Below, one piece after another: positions 30,414 through 38,626 of a stretch of DNA of 64,000 bases (position 1 is its first letter; each line of letters begins with the position of its first letter). A program made the position numbers and the translations under genes. Below the pieces are notes generated by a model. It ran no database searches and was not told the DNA's origin. It saw only the letters and a program-made list of their open reading frames with translations. The stretch is taken from IMG/VR virus record IMGVR_UViG_3300042874_000422, positions 1 to 64,000 of that record; one strand, written 5' to 3'. The DNA comes from a virus.

Positions 30414-32210
30414 CTACGCCTTCGGGGCGAGGACGTCCAGCTCCAGCAGCGACGCCCGGAGATCGCCGTCGCTGCACAGGCCGCGCAGCGATTCCATGGC
30501 GACCGCGATACCGTCGCGGACCTTCGCGGCGTACGTGCCGCCGAGGACCTCGGCGTGCTTGCTGGCGCGGGCGCCCAGCTCGGACAGCTGCGCGAGGAAC
30601 GCCGCAGCGCGGGCGGGCGTCAGCTGCGAACGCTTGGGCGACGCCTTGAGACCGGCTTGGTGCTCGGTCTCGATGTCCGCGAGCACCGCGTTGACCTCGT
30701 CGGCCAGCGACTTGGTGAGACCGGCGCGGAGCGCGTCACACGTCACCATCGGCATGGGCACGCGCCAGCGTCCCCACTTGCGCTCGACGGCGTCGTACAG
30801 CCGCTGCGCGGCGGCGGCGTGCTTGGCGGGGATGTACCAGCCGTAGTGCTTGATCCCGTGCCACTGGCCCGTGATGATCTCCTGCAGCCACGCCGTGACC
30901 TGGCCCGCTTCGTAGACTTCCTCGTCGCGGCGGCGGTTGTACTCGGTCTCGACGCGAGCCCGGATGTTCTCGTCACCCTCGACGGTGATCGAGCCGTCCA
31001 CCCAGACCGTCGCCGTGGCGAGAATGGTGCCGGCGTGCTCGCCGACTTCACCGTGCGACGGCTGCTGAATCGTCCACCGCGACAGGTACGAGCGCGGCAT
31101 GCCGTCGATCATCACGACGCGGTGCTTGCGCTGGCCCTTGACCATACGCTCGGGCTTGGCGATCAGACCGTGGCGGTTTTCGCCGGTCACGACGAGCCCG
31201 GCGAGCGCCTTGGGCGACGTCGGCGCCTTGACCCACGCCTCGGGCAGCTTGGCCTCGGCGAGCACCGCGAGCATTTCGCTGCGCTTGAATTCGCCCAGAC
31301 CGTCCCAGGCGATGGCGACGCCCGACGACACCGCGCCAGCGACCGCCATGATCTCGCCGCTGCGCATCGCATCGCGGACGCTGCGCATCGTCTCGGTCTC
31401 GCCGCTGACGATCGGCTTGGCCCAGTGCGCCTTGACCTCGGCGGGCGTCATCTGGTCCACCGACTTGCCGCTGGTCACGCGGTGAACGATGCCGGGACCG
31501 ACCGGCAGCGCCGCTGCCTCGGGGATGACCGTGACGACGAGCGCGGCGATCTGCGCCTCGGTGTAGCCGTACGAGCCGCGCAGCGTGCTCTTGTAGCTGT
31601 CGGCGGTCGCTTGCTTGACGCCGTTTGCGAGCGCCGTGACGTAGCCGGCAGCCGTCGAGAAACCGACGCCGCGCAGCTGTCCACCGGCCATGCTGCCGGC
31701 GCCCTGCACTGCCGCGTTGCTGCTCGCCTCATGGCCGATGCCCTGCAGCGTGTCGACGAGCGCGTCACCCGTCGGTGCCGGTACCGTGGTGTCGACCGCG
31801 ACCGGCGCGAGCGCGGGGCGCCGCACGAGCGACGGGCGCTCCTCGATCGCGTCGGCCAGCGTCGCCCAGATGCGGACCCAGAGCAGCGCGAACATGGCGA
31901 CGAACGCCTGGCGCTGCAGATCGGCGCGGCGCGTCTTGAACACGTCGCGGAGTGCCACGCGCGTCGGGTGGTCCTTGTCGGCCAGACCGTTCGCGAGGCA
32001 GAGCGCGGCGACCTTCTGCGCCGCAGCGTCGAGCGCCTCGATCGTGGTCGCGGCGCGGAGCATGTCGGTGCCGGTCGCGAGCGGCGAGACCGGCGCCGGG
32101 CGCGGCGTCACGACGGGAGCCGCCGCCTTGGGCGCGGTGGCGGGCTTGGTGTTGGGGACCGAGTCAAGCTCGATCATGCTGAAGCGGTCAGCGGTGTCGT
32201 CGGTGGCCAT
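30414..32210 (-). CDS. Large DUF6744-like phage protein
   Basis: 598 aa. The C-terminal half (MPRSYLSRWTIQQPSHGEVG; DEEVYEAGQVTAWLQEIITG; HYGWYIPAKHAAAAQRLYDA; WGRWRVPMPMVTCDALRAGL) resembles DUF6744, a phage family of unknown function. The N-terminal half is Ala/Val/Gly-rich and helical, with a possible hydrophobic helix near 115-130 (AFVAMFALLWVRIWATLADA). It could be a regulator or DNA-associated protein. Leader GAAGGACACACCCC lies directly before the ATG. Confidence 0.75.
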   Translation of the reverse strand: MATDDTADRFSMIELDSVPNTKPATAPKAAAPVVTPRPAPVSPLATGTDMLRAATTIEALDAAAQKVAALCLANGLADKDHPTRVALRDVFKTRRADLQRQAFVAMFALLWVRIWATLADAIEERPSLVRRPALAPVAVDTTVPAPTGDALVDTLQGIGHEASSNAAVQGAGSMAGGQLRGVGFSTAAGYVTALANGVKQATADSYKSTLRGSYGYTEAQIAALVVTVIPEAAALPVGPGIVHRVTSGKSVDQMTPAEVKAHWAKPIVSGETETMRSVRDAMRSGEIMAVAGAVSSGVAIAWDGLGEFKRSEMLAVLAEAKLPEAWVKAPTSPKALAGLVVTGENRHGLIAKPERMVKGQRKHRVVMIDGMPRSYLSRWTIQQPSHGEVGEHAGTILATATVWVDGSITVEGDENIRARVETEYNRRRDEEVYEAGQVTAWLQEIITGQWHGIKHYGWYIPAKHAAAAQRLYDAVERKWGRWRVPMPMVTCDALRAGLTKSLADEVNAVLADIETEHQAGLKASPKRSQLTPARAAAFLAQLSELGARASKHAEVLGGTYAAKVRDGIAVAMESLRGLCSDGDLRASLLELDVLAPKA

Positions 32211-32788
32211 GGGGTGTGTCCTTCCGGGTGAGGGATCTTGAGTGTGGGGTGGATGGTAGGGGTGGGGTCTGACGTCAGGCTGGCGCGCGGTGGCCCCGTC
32301 GCGAGCGCGACCAGCGCCGCGTACAGCCGGCGGGCCGCGCGACACGCGGGGCACGCGGGGAACGTGGGGGCCGGCGTGGGGCGTGCCGCCGGGCGGGCTG
32401 CGAGCGCGGCACGGACGACCGTGCGGACAACCGTGCGCAGCGTCGCGCGGACCGTCGCCGCGACCTTGCGCGCCGTGCGGGCGAGCGCCGCTGCAGCGCG
32501 GGCACGGACGAGCGCCGCCGCCCGAGCGAACGCCCGAGCGAACACGCGGCCGATTTCGGCCAGCGCGAGCATGCCCTGGCGGGCGCGGTTGCGGGGCGTG
32601 CGGGGCAGCGCCGCCACGGGCAGCGGGAGCCCTGCTTCGACCATGCGGAGCCGGTGCAGCGCGCGGCCCGACGCAGCGGCCAGGCGCCATGCCCGGGGCT
32701 CCGTGGCGGCGTTTTCCTCGGCGCGGATGGCTGCCGCGTACTCGCGGGCCAGGCGCCGCAGGAGCCGGCTGTGTTGTTTCTGGGTCAT
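32174..32788 (-). CDS. Ala/Arg-rich helical protein
   Basis: 204 aa, overlapping the next gene by 37 nt. Opening TQKQHSRLLRRLAREYAAAI, then long Ala/Arg helices (ARAFARAAALVRARAAAALA; RTVVRTVVRAALAARPAARP) and one CPACR pair. It may coat DNA or a membrane surface through its basic helices. Leader GACGGACACACCCCC precedes the ATG. Low-complexity composition makes any family call unsafe. Confidence 0.6.
   Translation of the reverse strand: MTQKQHSRLLRRLAREYAAAIRAEENAATEPRAWRLAAASGRALHRLRMVEAGLPLPVAALPRTPRNRARQGMLALAEIGRVFARAFARAAALVRARAAAALARTARKVAATVRATLRTVVRTVVRAALAARPAARPTPAPTFPACPACRAARRLYAALVALATGPPRASLTSDPTPTIHPTLKIPHPEGHTPWPPTTPLTASA
32211..32224 (-). promoter_or_regulatory. GGACAC-type translation leader
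   Basis: GGAAGGACACACCCC-type sequence before ATG 32210; it lies inside the end of the upstream gene. Confidence 0.6.
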
Positions 32789-32803
32789 GGGGGTGTGTCC
32801 GTC
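32789..32803 (-). promoter_or_regulatory. GGACAC-type translation leader
   Basis: GACGGACACACCCCC before ATG 32788, the first gene of the block. Confidence 0.55.
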
Positions 32804-33159
32804 CCGAGGGGTTGCCCCGGTGAAAACGGTTGTATCGCGATGCCCAGAATGCAGATACAAGTATTTCGTAAGTGCGTGATATTTCAGGCGAAAAACAGGG
32901 TATTTTTCCTGTTCTGGGGGGTCTAAAAACGTATTACAGGGGCCCCGAAAAACGGCCGATCCCCGGGGATCTGACTCGGATCCCTATCCGAGTCGACTCG
33001 AATGAATCCAAGTAGTTAGCCCAACCCCTTCACTGAAGGCCGAAATCCGACCGGTTCCGATCGGATCCGACCCGCCGTGCGGGCCGGTTCCGAGCAGGTT
33101 CCGAGCGGGCGCGCGGGCGGGGGGCCGCAAGCTCGCAAAGCTTGAAAGGACGTCCACGA
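32804..33159. promoter_or_regulatory. AT-rich divergent control region
   Basis: No gene. It separates the minus-strand rIIAB block from the plus-strand gene at 33160. Contents: an AT-rich island (about 32860-32935) with several TA-rich hexamers suited to minus-strand promoters, a 9-bp inverted repeat GACTCGGAT/ATCCGAGTC (32973-32994), CCCCGGGG, and repeated GGTTCCGA/CCGATCGG elements. It reads as an early promoter/operator region; an origin is also possible. Confidence 0.5.
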
Positions 33160-33447
33160 ATGGCAGGTCCACTGTGTTTTCGACTACCCGCTGATCTCCA
33201 CGCTGCCGTCGAAGATCTCGCGCAACAGGCCGGCATCAGCACGTCGGAGTGGGTCCGTGATGTGCTGTTCCGGATCGTCTACGGCGAGCCGCCGGGGATC
33301 GATCAAGGCTACATGACCGGTCGCCAGCTGGGCTTCCGGATGATGCAGCTCGCATTCAAAGACGCCTGGGACATGACGCCGATGACCGCCGAGGAGGCGA
33401 CGGAGCGGCTCGGCGTGGGTAATCCCGGGAAAGGCTCCGGGGGCTAG
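33160..33447 (+). CDS. Ribbon-helix-helix-like regulator
   Basis: 95 aa. CFRLPADLHAAVEDLAQQAG and STSEWVRDVLFRIVYGEP follow strand-helix-helix order (residues 6-42), as in small Arc/MetJ-type repressors. It sits beside the divergent control region, which is a likely target. AAAGGACG lies 7 nt before the ATG; a TTG 18 nt upstream is a weaker start. Confidence 0.7.
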   Translation: MAGPLCFRLPADLHAAVEDLAQQAGISTSEWVRDVLFRIVYGEPPGIDQGYMTGRQLGFRMMQLAFKDAWDMTPMTAEEATERLGVGNPGKGSGG

Positions 33448-33449
33448 GC

Positions 33450-33836
33450 TTATGCGTTGTAGACGTCGGCTTCGCCGGGTCCGATCGCCGTCGCCGGGTT
33501 CCAGAACAGGATGTTGACGACGAGTCCGGCGAGCCCAGCGTTGTTGATCGTCACGAACACGGTGCCGGTGGCGGTGTTGAACCACGGCTCGCCGTGCGTG
33601 ATCGGCGTGGTCACCCAGATGTCGGTCGGCGCCAGCGGGATCACCATGACGCGCGACGGAGGCTCGGTGCCATCAGCGGGGGCCGCAGCACCCGCGATAC
33701 CGAGGTTCGGCTCGGCGACAGAGCTGAGTGCGAAGCCTTGGTTCACCTGCGTGAGCCCGGTGTTGATGCTGTTCGCGCCTGCCGCCAGCGTGATGCGCTG
33801 ACGATTCCAAAGAAGCTGCCCTGCGTTCGTGCTCAT
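33450..33836 (-). CDS. MSTNAG-family virion-like protein, copy A
   Basis: 128 aa. One of three paralogues (others at 34355 and 50647). All open MSTNAG(Q/N)LLWNR and share QVNQxF, SVxEP, a SRVxVIPxxP strand, HxEP and an NILFW(N/D)P...GPGEAD end. The pattern is an all-beta sandwich of about 125 residues, suited to a capsid-vertex, spike or decoration protein. GGAGG upstream of the ATG. No known family. Confidence 0.7.
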   Translation of the reverse strand: MSTNAGQLLWNRQRITLAAGANSINTGLTQVNQGFALSSVAEPNLGIAGAAAPADGTEPPSRVMVIPLAPTDIWVTTPITHGEPWFNTATGTVFVTINNAGLAGLVVNILFWNPATAIGPGEADVYNA

Positions 33837-33890
33837 GTGGCCTCCAGGTCCGAAGATACGGGAACATCGGAGACCACGTCAAACACGGAG

Positions 33891-34358
33891 CTAGCGAGCT
33901 TCGAACGCGATCGTCACACGCGGCGAGCCACCGAAGCATGGCTCGACGTAATGCGGAACCTTCGACGGCGAGATCACGAGCAGCCCGACCTCGGGTGTGA
34001 CGCGCTCGATCCGGTCGGGGAATTCGAACACCGTGTCGCCTGAGCCTGACGTCACGTAGTAGATCCCGGTCCAGTCGCCGCTGTGCTTGTGGCGCTCGTG
34101 GTGACTGCCGTTGCGATTGACGATCGCCCACGCTTGCCACTTCTTGCGGCTGGTGTTCGCGATCTCGTCGAACGCGGCGCGCACGCGATCATGGAGCTGG
34201 CCGATCGCCGGCACGGGCCACATGAGCAAATCTTCGTCGGAGCGCCAGCCTCCCCGGTTGTAGCTCGGGTGGCTGGGCTCGTATTGAGCACGCAACAAAA
34301 TCGCGTCGTACAGCTCAAGATCGAGATGCGCGGTCGCGAGACGACGGCGATAGATCAC
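33891..34358 (-). CDS. 2-oxoglutarate/Fe(II)-oxygenase-like protein
   Basis: 155 aa, GTG start by GTGA overlap. HHERHKHSGDWTGIYYVTSG, then VGLLVISPSKVPHYVEP and SPRVTIAFEAR, matches the cupin-like core of TIGR02466/prolyl-hydroxylase-type oxygenases: His/Asp metal ligands in HKHSGD, a distal His in VPHYV and a 2-oxoglutarate Arg near the end. Substrate unknown. It sits between two MSTNAG paralogues and may modify them. Confidence 0.7.
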   Translation of the reverse strand: MIYRRRLATAHLDLELYDAILLRAQYEPSHPSYNRGGWRSDEDLLMWPVPAIGQLHDRVRAAFDEIANTSRKKWQAWAIVNRNGSHHERHKHSGDWTGIYYVTSGSGDTVFEFPDRIERVTPEVGLLVISPSKVPHYVEPCFGGSPRVTIAFEAR

Positions 34359-34735
34359 GCGATCGGATGATACGTCTCGGCTTCGCCGGGGCCAATCGCC
34401 GTGTGCGGGTCCCAGAACAGGACGTTGATGGTCTCGCCACCACCGCCGGTGAACGTGACGAACACGGTGCCGGTCGCCGTGTTCACCCACGGCTCGCTGT
34501 GGTCCACGTTGGTCCACTGCGAGAGGGGCGCCATCGGGATCACCTGCACGCGCGAGGCGGGCAGCGTGCCGTCGCCCGGCGCCGCGATGCCCGGAATGCC
34601 GAGGTTCGGCTCGCCGACGCTGTTCGCCGCGAAGTTCTGGTTCACTTGGCGGATGCCGGTGTCGACGAGGGTGTCACCCGCTGCGAGGGTGATGCGCTGA
34701 CGGTTCCAGAGAAGCTGACCTGCGTTGGTGCTCAT
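34355..34735 (-). CDS. MSTNAG-family virion-like protein, copy B
   Basis: 126 aa. Closest to copy A (MSTNAGQLLWNRQRITLAAG is shared exactly by both) and diverging in the middle. It is translationally coupled to the oxygenase gene. TATCTT lies 8 nt before the ATG. Confidence 0.7.
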   Translation of the reverse strand: MSTNAGQLLWNRQRITLAAGDTLVDTGIRQVNQNFAANSVGEPNLGIPGIAAPGDGTLPASRVQVIPMAPLSQWTNVDHSEPWVNTATGTVFVTFTGGGGETINVLFWDPHTAIGPGEAETYHPIA

Positions 34736-34756
34736 GGCCTCAGAAGATACCAGACG

Positions 34757-34778
34757 TGTCGGACCCTTGTGTTACGCA
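34757..34778 (+). promoter_or_regulatory. Phage promoter box (leaderless)
   Basis: TGTCGGACCCTTG, TGT, TACGCA, then 7 nt to GTG 34786. This copy moves the start of the next gene downstream of the longest frame. Confidence 0.6.
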
Positions 34779-34785
34779 CGTCAAC

Positions 34786-34995
34786 GTGGACGTGATTGTC
34801 AGGCCCAAAGCTCCTCCTGCGGCGCAGGTCGCCAACCCTCCAATCGCCCGAACCTTCGTGCTGATGTGCGCCGGAAAGTGCCGATCGCCGACGTCACACG
34901 GCTACGTCATTACACGTCGCGCGGGCATGATCGGCTTCGAGCACGTCTACGCTTGCTCGTGCTGTAAGACCGAACGGCGCTTCGGGCTCGTATAG
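34786..34995 (+). CDS. Small zinc-ribbon-like protein (69 aa)
   Basis: Cys pairs MCAGKC and ACSCCKTERRFG suggest a zinc ribbon. The GTG start is chosen because a promoter box ends 7 nt before it; the frame is open upstream to 34756. Unknown role, next to the endolysin. Confidence 0.6.
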   Translation: MDVIVRPKAPPAAQVANPPIARTFVLMCAGKCRSPTSHGYVITRRAGMIGFEHVYACSCCKTERRFGLV

Positions 34996-35007
34996 TAGCA
35001 TCGGTGG

Positions 35008-35907
35008 ATGCAGCTCGGAATCGACTACGCATCCGTCGACGACAACGCCCCGCCGAACTGGGCCCTCGCGAAGCAGCCGAGCGCCGACGGCTCTCGCCTG
35101 ACGTTCGCGATCGTTCGCGGCGCGTACGGAAACTGGTCGGATACGACGTGCATCCGCGATTGGTCCGGGATCAAAGCCGCCGGGCTCGTGCGCGGTTCGT
35201 ATCTCTACCCACGCTACAAGAACGGCCAAGGCGAGCTGATGCCGATCATGTCGCAGGTCGCGGCGCTGCAACACGCGATCAAAGCGGGCGGCGGGCTCGA
35301 CGCCTACAAGGATTTGCCGCCCGCGATCGACATCGAATCAGGTGGCAGCCCGACGTCATTTGGTTGCACCGCTGAGCAGGCGCTCGTGTGGTACCGCGAG
35401 ATCTGGAACGAGATGCAGCTCGCGTTCGGTGTGCGCCCGCTCATCTACACGAGCGGTCGCGTGTGGCTGGAAGATCTCGACAACCAGATGGCGCCAGATC
35501 TTGCGACGAGCGCAGCGTGGCTCGCAAAGCCGTGGCCCTGGAAAGCCAAGACCACTGCGCATCGCGACATCACCAAGCCGTTTTCGAATGGCGCGTACGA
35601 TCCGCAGGTGCCGATCCCGTGGGGCGGCGGGAACTGGTGGATTCATCAGTACCAAGGCGACGCGGTGAACTTCCCGGGCTTCACGCACACCGTCGACATC
35701 AATCGCTTCAACTTGATGCGCATCGGCGAGAAAGGCGCTCGCGTGTCGTGGGTGCAACGCCGCGTCGGTACGAAGCCTGATGGCGACTTCGGCCCGAAGA
35801 CGGAGACAGCGGTCAAGACGTTCCAGAGCCAGCACAAGCTCACCGCTGATGGTGTGATCGGTCCGCTCACGTTCGCGCCACTCTGCTGGACGCCGCCGGT
35901 CTACTAG
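35008..35907 (+). CDS. GH25 muramidase endolysin with peptidoglycan-binding domain
   Basis: 299 aa. Catalytic GH25 lysozyme: LGIDYAS (D6), FAIVRGAYG, PPAIDIES (D108, catalytic E110), PLIYTSGRVW and WIHQYQGD...VDINRF. Residues about 235-296 form a PG_binding_1 domain (VQRRVGTKPDGDFGPKTETA). It has no signal peptide, so it needs a holin or internal position for release. TAGCAT (34996-35001) ends 6 nt before the ATG. Confidence 0.9.
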   Translation: MQLGIDYASVDDNAPPNWALAKQPSADGSRLTFAIVRGAYGNWSDTTCIRDWSGIKAAGLVRGSYLYPRYKNGQGELMPIMSQVAALQHAIKAGGGLDAYKDLPPAIDIESGGSPTSFGCTAEQALVWYREIWNEMQLAFGVRPLIYTSGRVWLEDLDNQMAPDLATSAAWLAKPWPWKAKTTAHRDITKPFSNGAYDPQVPIPWGGGNWWIHQYQGDAVNFPGFTHTVDINRFNLMRIGEKGARVSWVQRRVGTKPDGDFGPKTETAVKTFQSQHKLTADGVIGPLTFAPLCWTPPVY

Positions 35908-35927
35908 CGCGTGTTACCCTTCGCGGC

Positions 35928-36302
35928 ATGAAGCTCATCGCCGCGCTCTTGCTTCTCGTGGGTCTCAACGTCGGCTGTCCGGGCACCGGCCCCGTGCCGG
36001 CCGTCACCGCGATCGTCGATTGCACGATCCAGAACAAGGATCAGCTCGGTGCGCTCGTCGCCGAGTTTCGGACAATCCTCTCCGGGCAAGCACCGGATTG
36101 GTCGGCGGTCTACCAGCGCGCGAAGAACGCCGGCAAGGCGATCGGCGGCTGCGCGCTCGCGACGATCGTGCAGGAGTACCTCGGCAACCGCGCCGCGCCG
36201 CCCGCGCAGGCGGATGGCTGGGCCGCGTACAACACGTTGGAGCGGTTCCGTCGCGAGGAAGCCGCCAACGCGACCTTCCGGACTGCAGCCGGGGATCTCT
36301 AG
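35928..36302 (+). CDS. Small lipoprotein
   Basis: 124 aa. Signal MKLIAALLLLVGLNVGC with lipobox VGC; the mature part has two further cysteines (DCTIQNK, GGCALA) and helices. Its position between the endolysin and a C39-like enzyme suggests an outer-membrane lysis or spanin-type role (inference). TACCCT lies 7 nt before the ATG. Confidence 0.75.
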   Translation: MKLIAALLLLVGLNVGCPGTGPVPAVTAIVDCTIQNKDQLGALVAEFRTILSGQAPDWSAVYQRAKNAGKAIGGCALATIVQEYLGNRAAPPAQADGWAAYNTLERFRREEAANATFRTAAGDL

Positions 36303-37066
36303 TGGAGCACGGCAGGCTCGGGCGCTCTGCGCCCTCACGCCGCGACCTGCGCACGCTGTGGTTTTCTAGGTACGCGGCAGGGCCCGGCTTCTCGGCGCCG
36401 CCGCCGATGGACGACTGGACCGGACCGCAGACCGACTACACGTGGCTCGGCAACGATCGCGTCGGCTGCTGCACGCGCACCTGTTACGGCCACATCGTGC
36501 AACAACGGTGTGCGCTGATCGGCGCTCGTTGCGAGCTGACCGCCGACGACGTCCTGAAATCGTACAAGGACGGCACGAGCTGGGACGGTGTGCCGGGATC
36601 TGCGTCCGATCGCGGAGATCAGATCCTCAACGCGCTCGTGCAGATGCGCAACGTCGGGATCGGTCCGTACAAGATCGCCGCGTTCGGCCGCGTGAACCAC
36701 AACGACACGCTGGAAATGCGCGCCGCGTTGCACCTGTTCGGGTCGCTCATTGTCGGCGCGAGCTTGCCCAAGGCGATCTTCCGTCAGGGCGTCGACTGGG
36801 ACGTCAGCGAGCCCGGCCACCGGCAACCGGATGAAGCGGTGGGCTCTGCCGGTGGGCACGCCTTCATCCTGACCGGTCACCAGCGCGGCCGGTGGACGGG
36901 CATGCCGTGGGTCCGCAAGGCGACGATGACGTACGCCTGGGACGATCTCTACATCGACGAGGCGTGGTTCGTGATCGACGGGCTATGGGCTCATCAGAAC
37001 CGAGCGGCCCCCAACGGCTTCGACCTCGCGCGCCTCGAAGCGGAGGCTGCTGCGATCACGGCGTAG
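36302..37066 (+). CDS. C39/papain-like cysteine peptidase fold protein
   Basis: 254 aa, GTG overlapping the preceding TAG. WLGNDRVGCCTRTCYGH (catalytic-type Cys region, about 47-63), SLIVGASLPKAIF, GSAGGHAFILTGH (His) and MTYAWDDLYIDEAWFVID follow the order of phage C39-like domain proteins. Peptidoglycan cross-link cleavage or protein processing is possible. No signal peptide. Confidence 0.75.
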   Translation: MEHGRLGRSAPSRRDLRTLWFSRYAAGPGFSAPPPMDDWTGPQTDYTWLGNDRVGCCTRTCYGHIVQQRCALIGARCELTADDVLKSYKDGTSWDGVPGSASDRGDQILNALVQMRNVGIGPYKIAAFGRVNHNDTLEMRAALHLFGSLIVGASLPKAIFRQGVDWDVSEPGHRQPDEAVGSAGGHAFILTGHQRGRWTGMPWVRKATMTYAWDDLYIDEAWFVIDGLWAHQNRAAPNGFDLARLEAEAAAITA

Positions 37067-37313
37067 GCGGTGCGGGCGGGATCAGAGCAGGCGGAACTTC
37101 CGCCGGCTTGGCGGCAGCGCCCTTGGTGGCGATCAGCGCGACCGACGTCGTCACGGTCTTGCCGCCGACGAAGATGCCGAAGATCGTCATCGAGAAGTCC
37201 TGCCACTGCGTCACCGTCATCAGGCTCAGCGCCGCGAGCACGGTCGCGGCGATGACGAGGACGATCGCGAACAGGCCACGCTCACTTGCGAACAGGTCTT
37301 TGATGGCTCCCAT
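37056..37313 (-). CDS. Small two-span membrane protein, holin candidate
   Basis: 85 aa. Two membrane segments (LFAIVLVIAATVLAALSLM about 14-32; FSMTIFGIFVGGKTVTTSVA about 40-59) and a Pro/Ala tail. It resembles small phage holin-like proteins with a GLFAI...QWQDF...GIFVGGK pattern and lies beside lysis genes, but on the opposite strand. Confidence 0.7.
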   Translation of the reverse strand: MGAIKDLFASERGLFAIVLVIAATVLAALSLMTVTQWQDFSMTIFGIFVGGKTVTTSVALIATKGAAAKPAEVPPALIPPAPPTP

Positions 37314-37319
37314 CCGTCC

Positions 37320-37361
37320 ACACTATCACGAGGGTTCGCTGACACGCCCTCGTGATAGGGT
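37320..37361. promoter_or_regulatory. Mirror-image pair of phage promoter boxes
   Basis: Minus box 37341-37320 (AACCCTCG, TGA, TAGTGT) ends 6 nt before ATG 37313; plus box 37340-37361 (CGCCCTCG, TGA, TAGGGT) ends 6 nt before ATG 37368. The two touch back to back, so one protein could control both. Confidence 0.65.
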
Positions 37362-37367
37362 CAGGCC

Positions 37368-37937
37368 ATGGCCGAGGATCGGCGGTACGAAGGGTTCAGC
37401 TTGCTTGCCGGATTCGTGATCGGCTCGCTCACGATCGGTTTGCTGGCGTACCTCCTCGCCAAAACCTTCGCGGCTCTGCGCGGTACATCCGGTGGTCAAC
37501 TCGGTAACGGTAGCCCGCCAATCAACATCTACAACAATCACGGTCACGTGTTACCGCAGCCTGTTCCGACGACGGAGTGGGGCACGCGCGATCGGACCGA
37601 CGCGATGGCGCTGCCCGATGGCATCTCGCTCGCGTCGAAGATGGAGACGTACACGCTGAGCCCGTTGCGATCGGCGCGGGTGTTCACCGCACCACGCAAG
37701 GGTCCGATGTGGCGCGTCCGCATTCAAGTGGTCGGCCCGGCTGGCGGCTTCGGTGTGTTCGCGATCGATTCGCCGATCTCGGACACCACACCGATCGGCT
37801 CGCCACAGGGCATCGTCGTACCGTCGAACGGCTTCAGCGAGATTCGCCTTGGGCCTCGTCAGATCCTCTACGGTCGCGCCGCCGGTACCGAGGAAGACGT
37901 ACAGGTGAGCATCACGGCGTCGGCTGAGATCGTCTAG
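37368..37937 (+). CDS. Membrane-anchored beta-rich virion-like protein
   Basis: 189 aa. N-terminal membrane segment (LLAGFVIGSLTIGLLAYLLA, about 10-29), then a beta-sandwich-like C-terminal domain (PMWRVRIQVVGPAGGFGVFA; GFSEIRLGPRQILYGRAAG). First of a row of probable structural genes. Unknown family. Confidence 0.7.
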   Translation: MAEDRRYEGFSLLAGFVIGSLTIGLLAYLLAKTFAALRGTSGGQLGNGSPPINIYNNHGHVLPQPVPTTEWGTRDRTDAMALPDGISLASKMETYTLSPLRSARVFTAPRKGPMWRVRIQVVGPAGGFGVFAIDSPISDTTPIGSPQGIVVPSNGFSEIRLGPRQILYGRAAGTEEDVQVSITASAEIV

Positions 37938-37939
37938 CA

Positions 37940-38341
37940 ATGGCGAAGAAAGGCCCCATCACTGGGGCGGCGGTTCGCGACGACCCGCCGGACCTCGATG
38001 ATTGGGGGCTTGTCGTACGCCCGATCTTCGCCGGTCCGGTCATCGTCATCGCGACGATCGCGGGTCCTACCGTCGGCGTCACGACGACGATCGCAGCGTC
38101 TGTGGTGCCAGCGGTGTATCTTGCCGTGAACGCTGCGCGACTCGGCGCGACGATCAACAACGACTCGGCAGGCCGCTTTCTCTACATCAAGCTCGGCGCG
38201 GGCGTGAGCGGTGTCAGCTACTCGGTTCGTCTGGGGCCACACAGCTATTACGAGCTGCCGTTCCCCGCGTACACGGGCGTGATCGAAGGTGTCTGGACCG
38301 CAGGCGTCGGCGGCTTCGCGACCGTGACCGAATTGACGTAG
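37940..38341 (+). CDS. Beta-rich virion-like protein
   Basis: 133 aa. The C-terminal module NAARLGATINNDSAGRFLYI, then YSVRLGPHSYYELPFPAYTG and VIEGVW, recurs in the gene at 39615. Such modules occur in phage particle proteins (decoration, spike or tail-associated). ATG 3 nt after the previous stop. Confidence 0.75.
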   Translation: MAKKGPITGAAVRDDPPDLDDWGLVVRPIFAGPVIVIATIAGPTVGVTTTIAASVVPAVYLAVNAARLGATINNDSAGRFLYIKLGAGVSGVSYSVRLGPHSYYELPFPAYTGVIEGVWTAGVGGFATVTELT

Positions 38342-38350
38342 GATGGGCGC

Positions 38351-38626
38351 ATGCCCGCTCAAGCGTTGATTCGTAACCTGAACCGTCAGCAGGTCGAAAA
38401 GGCCATCGCCGACTCCAAGCAGAAACTGTCGATTCATGACAGCAACGGGCAGATGCTCGTTGTCGTCGACGGATCGGCCGAAGGCACGGACCCGGTCGCG
38501 CTCAAGGCGTTGCAGGGCATCGCGGACGCCGACTCCGCGATCACGCTGAAGAACCAGGCTGACGCGAAAACGAAGGCAAAGACAGAAGCCGATGCTGCGA
38601 AGGCGAAAGCAGCGGCGAAGCCCTAA
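38351..38626 (+). CDS. Lys/Ala-rich helical protein (91 aa)
   Basis: QQVEKAIADSKQKLSIHDSN, then a long Ala/Lys/Asp helix (ADAKTKAKTEADAAKAKAAA). TAGGAT (38339-38344) ends 6 nt before the ATG. Unknown; possibly scaffold-like. Confidence 0.65.
   Translation: MPAQALIRNLNRQQVEKAIADSKQKLSIHDSNGQMLVVVDGSAEGTDPVALKALQGIADADSAITLKNQADAKTKAKTEADAAKAKAAAKP

Noticed and set aside
30342-32231. 629-codon plus-strand frame
   Set aside because: Antisense shadow of the DUF6744-like gene; no ribosome site and no promoter box.
37056-37313. Tail assembly or tape-measure role for nearby genes
   Set aside because: No long coiled-coil tape measure, tube or baseplate motif is present near here; the beta-rich genes alone do not show a tail.
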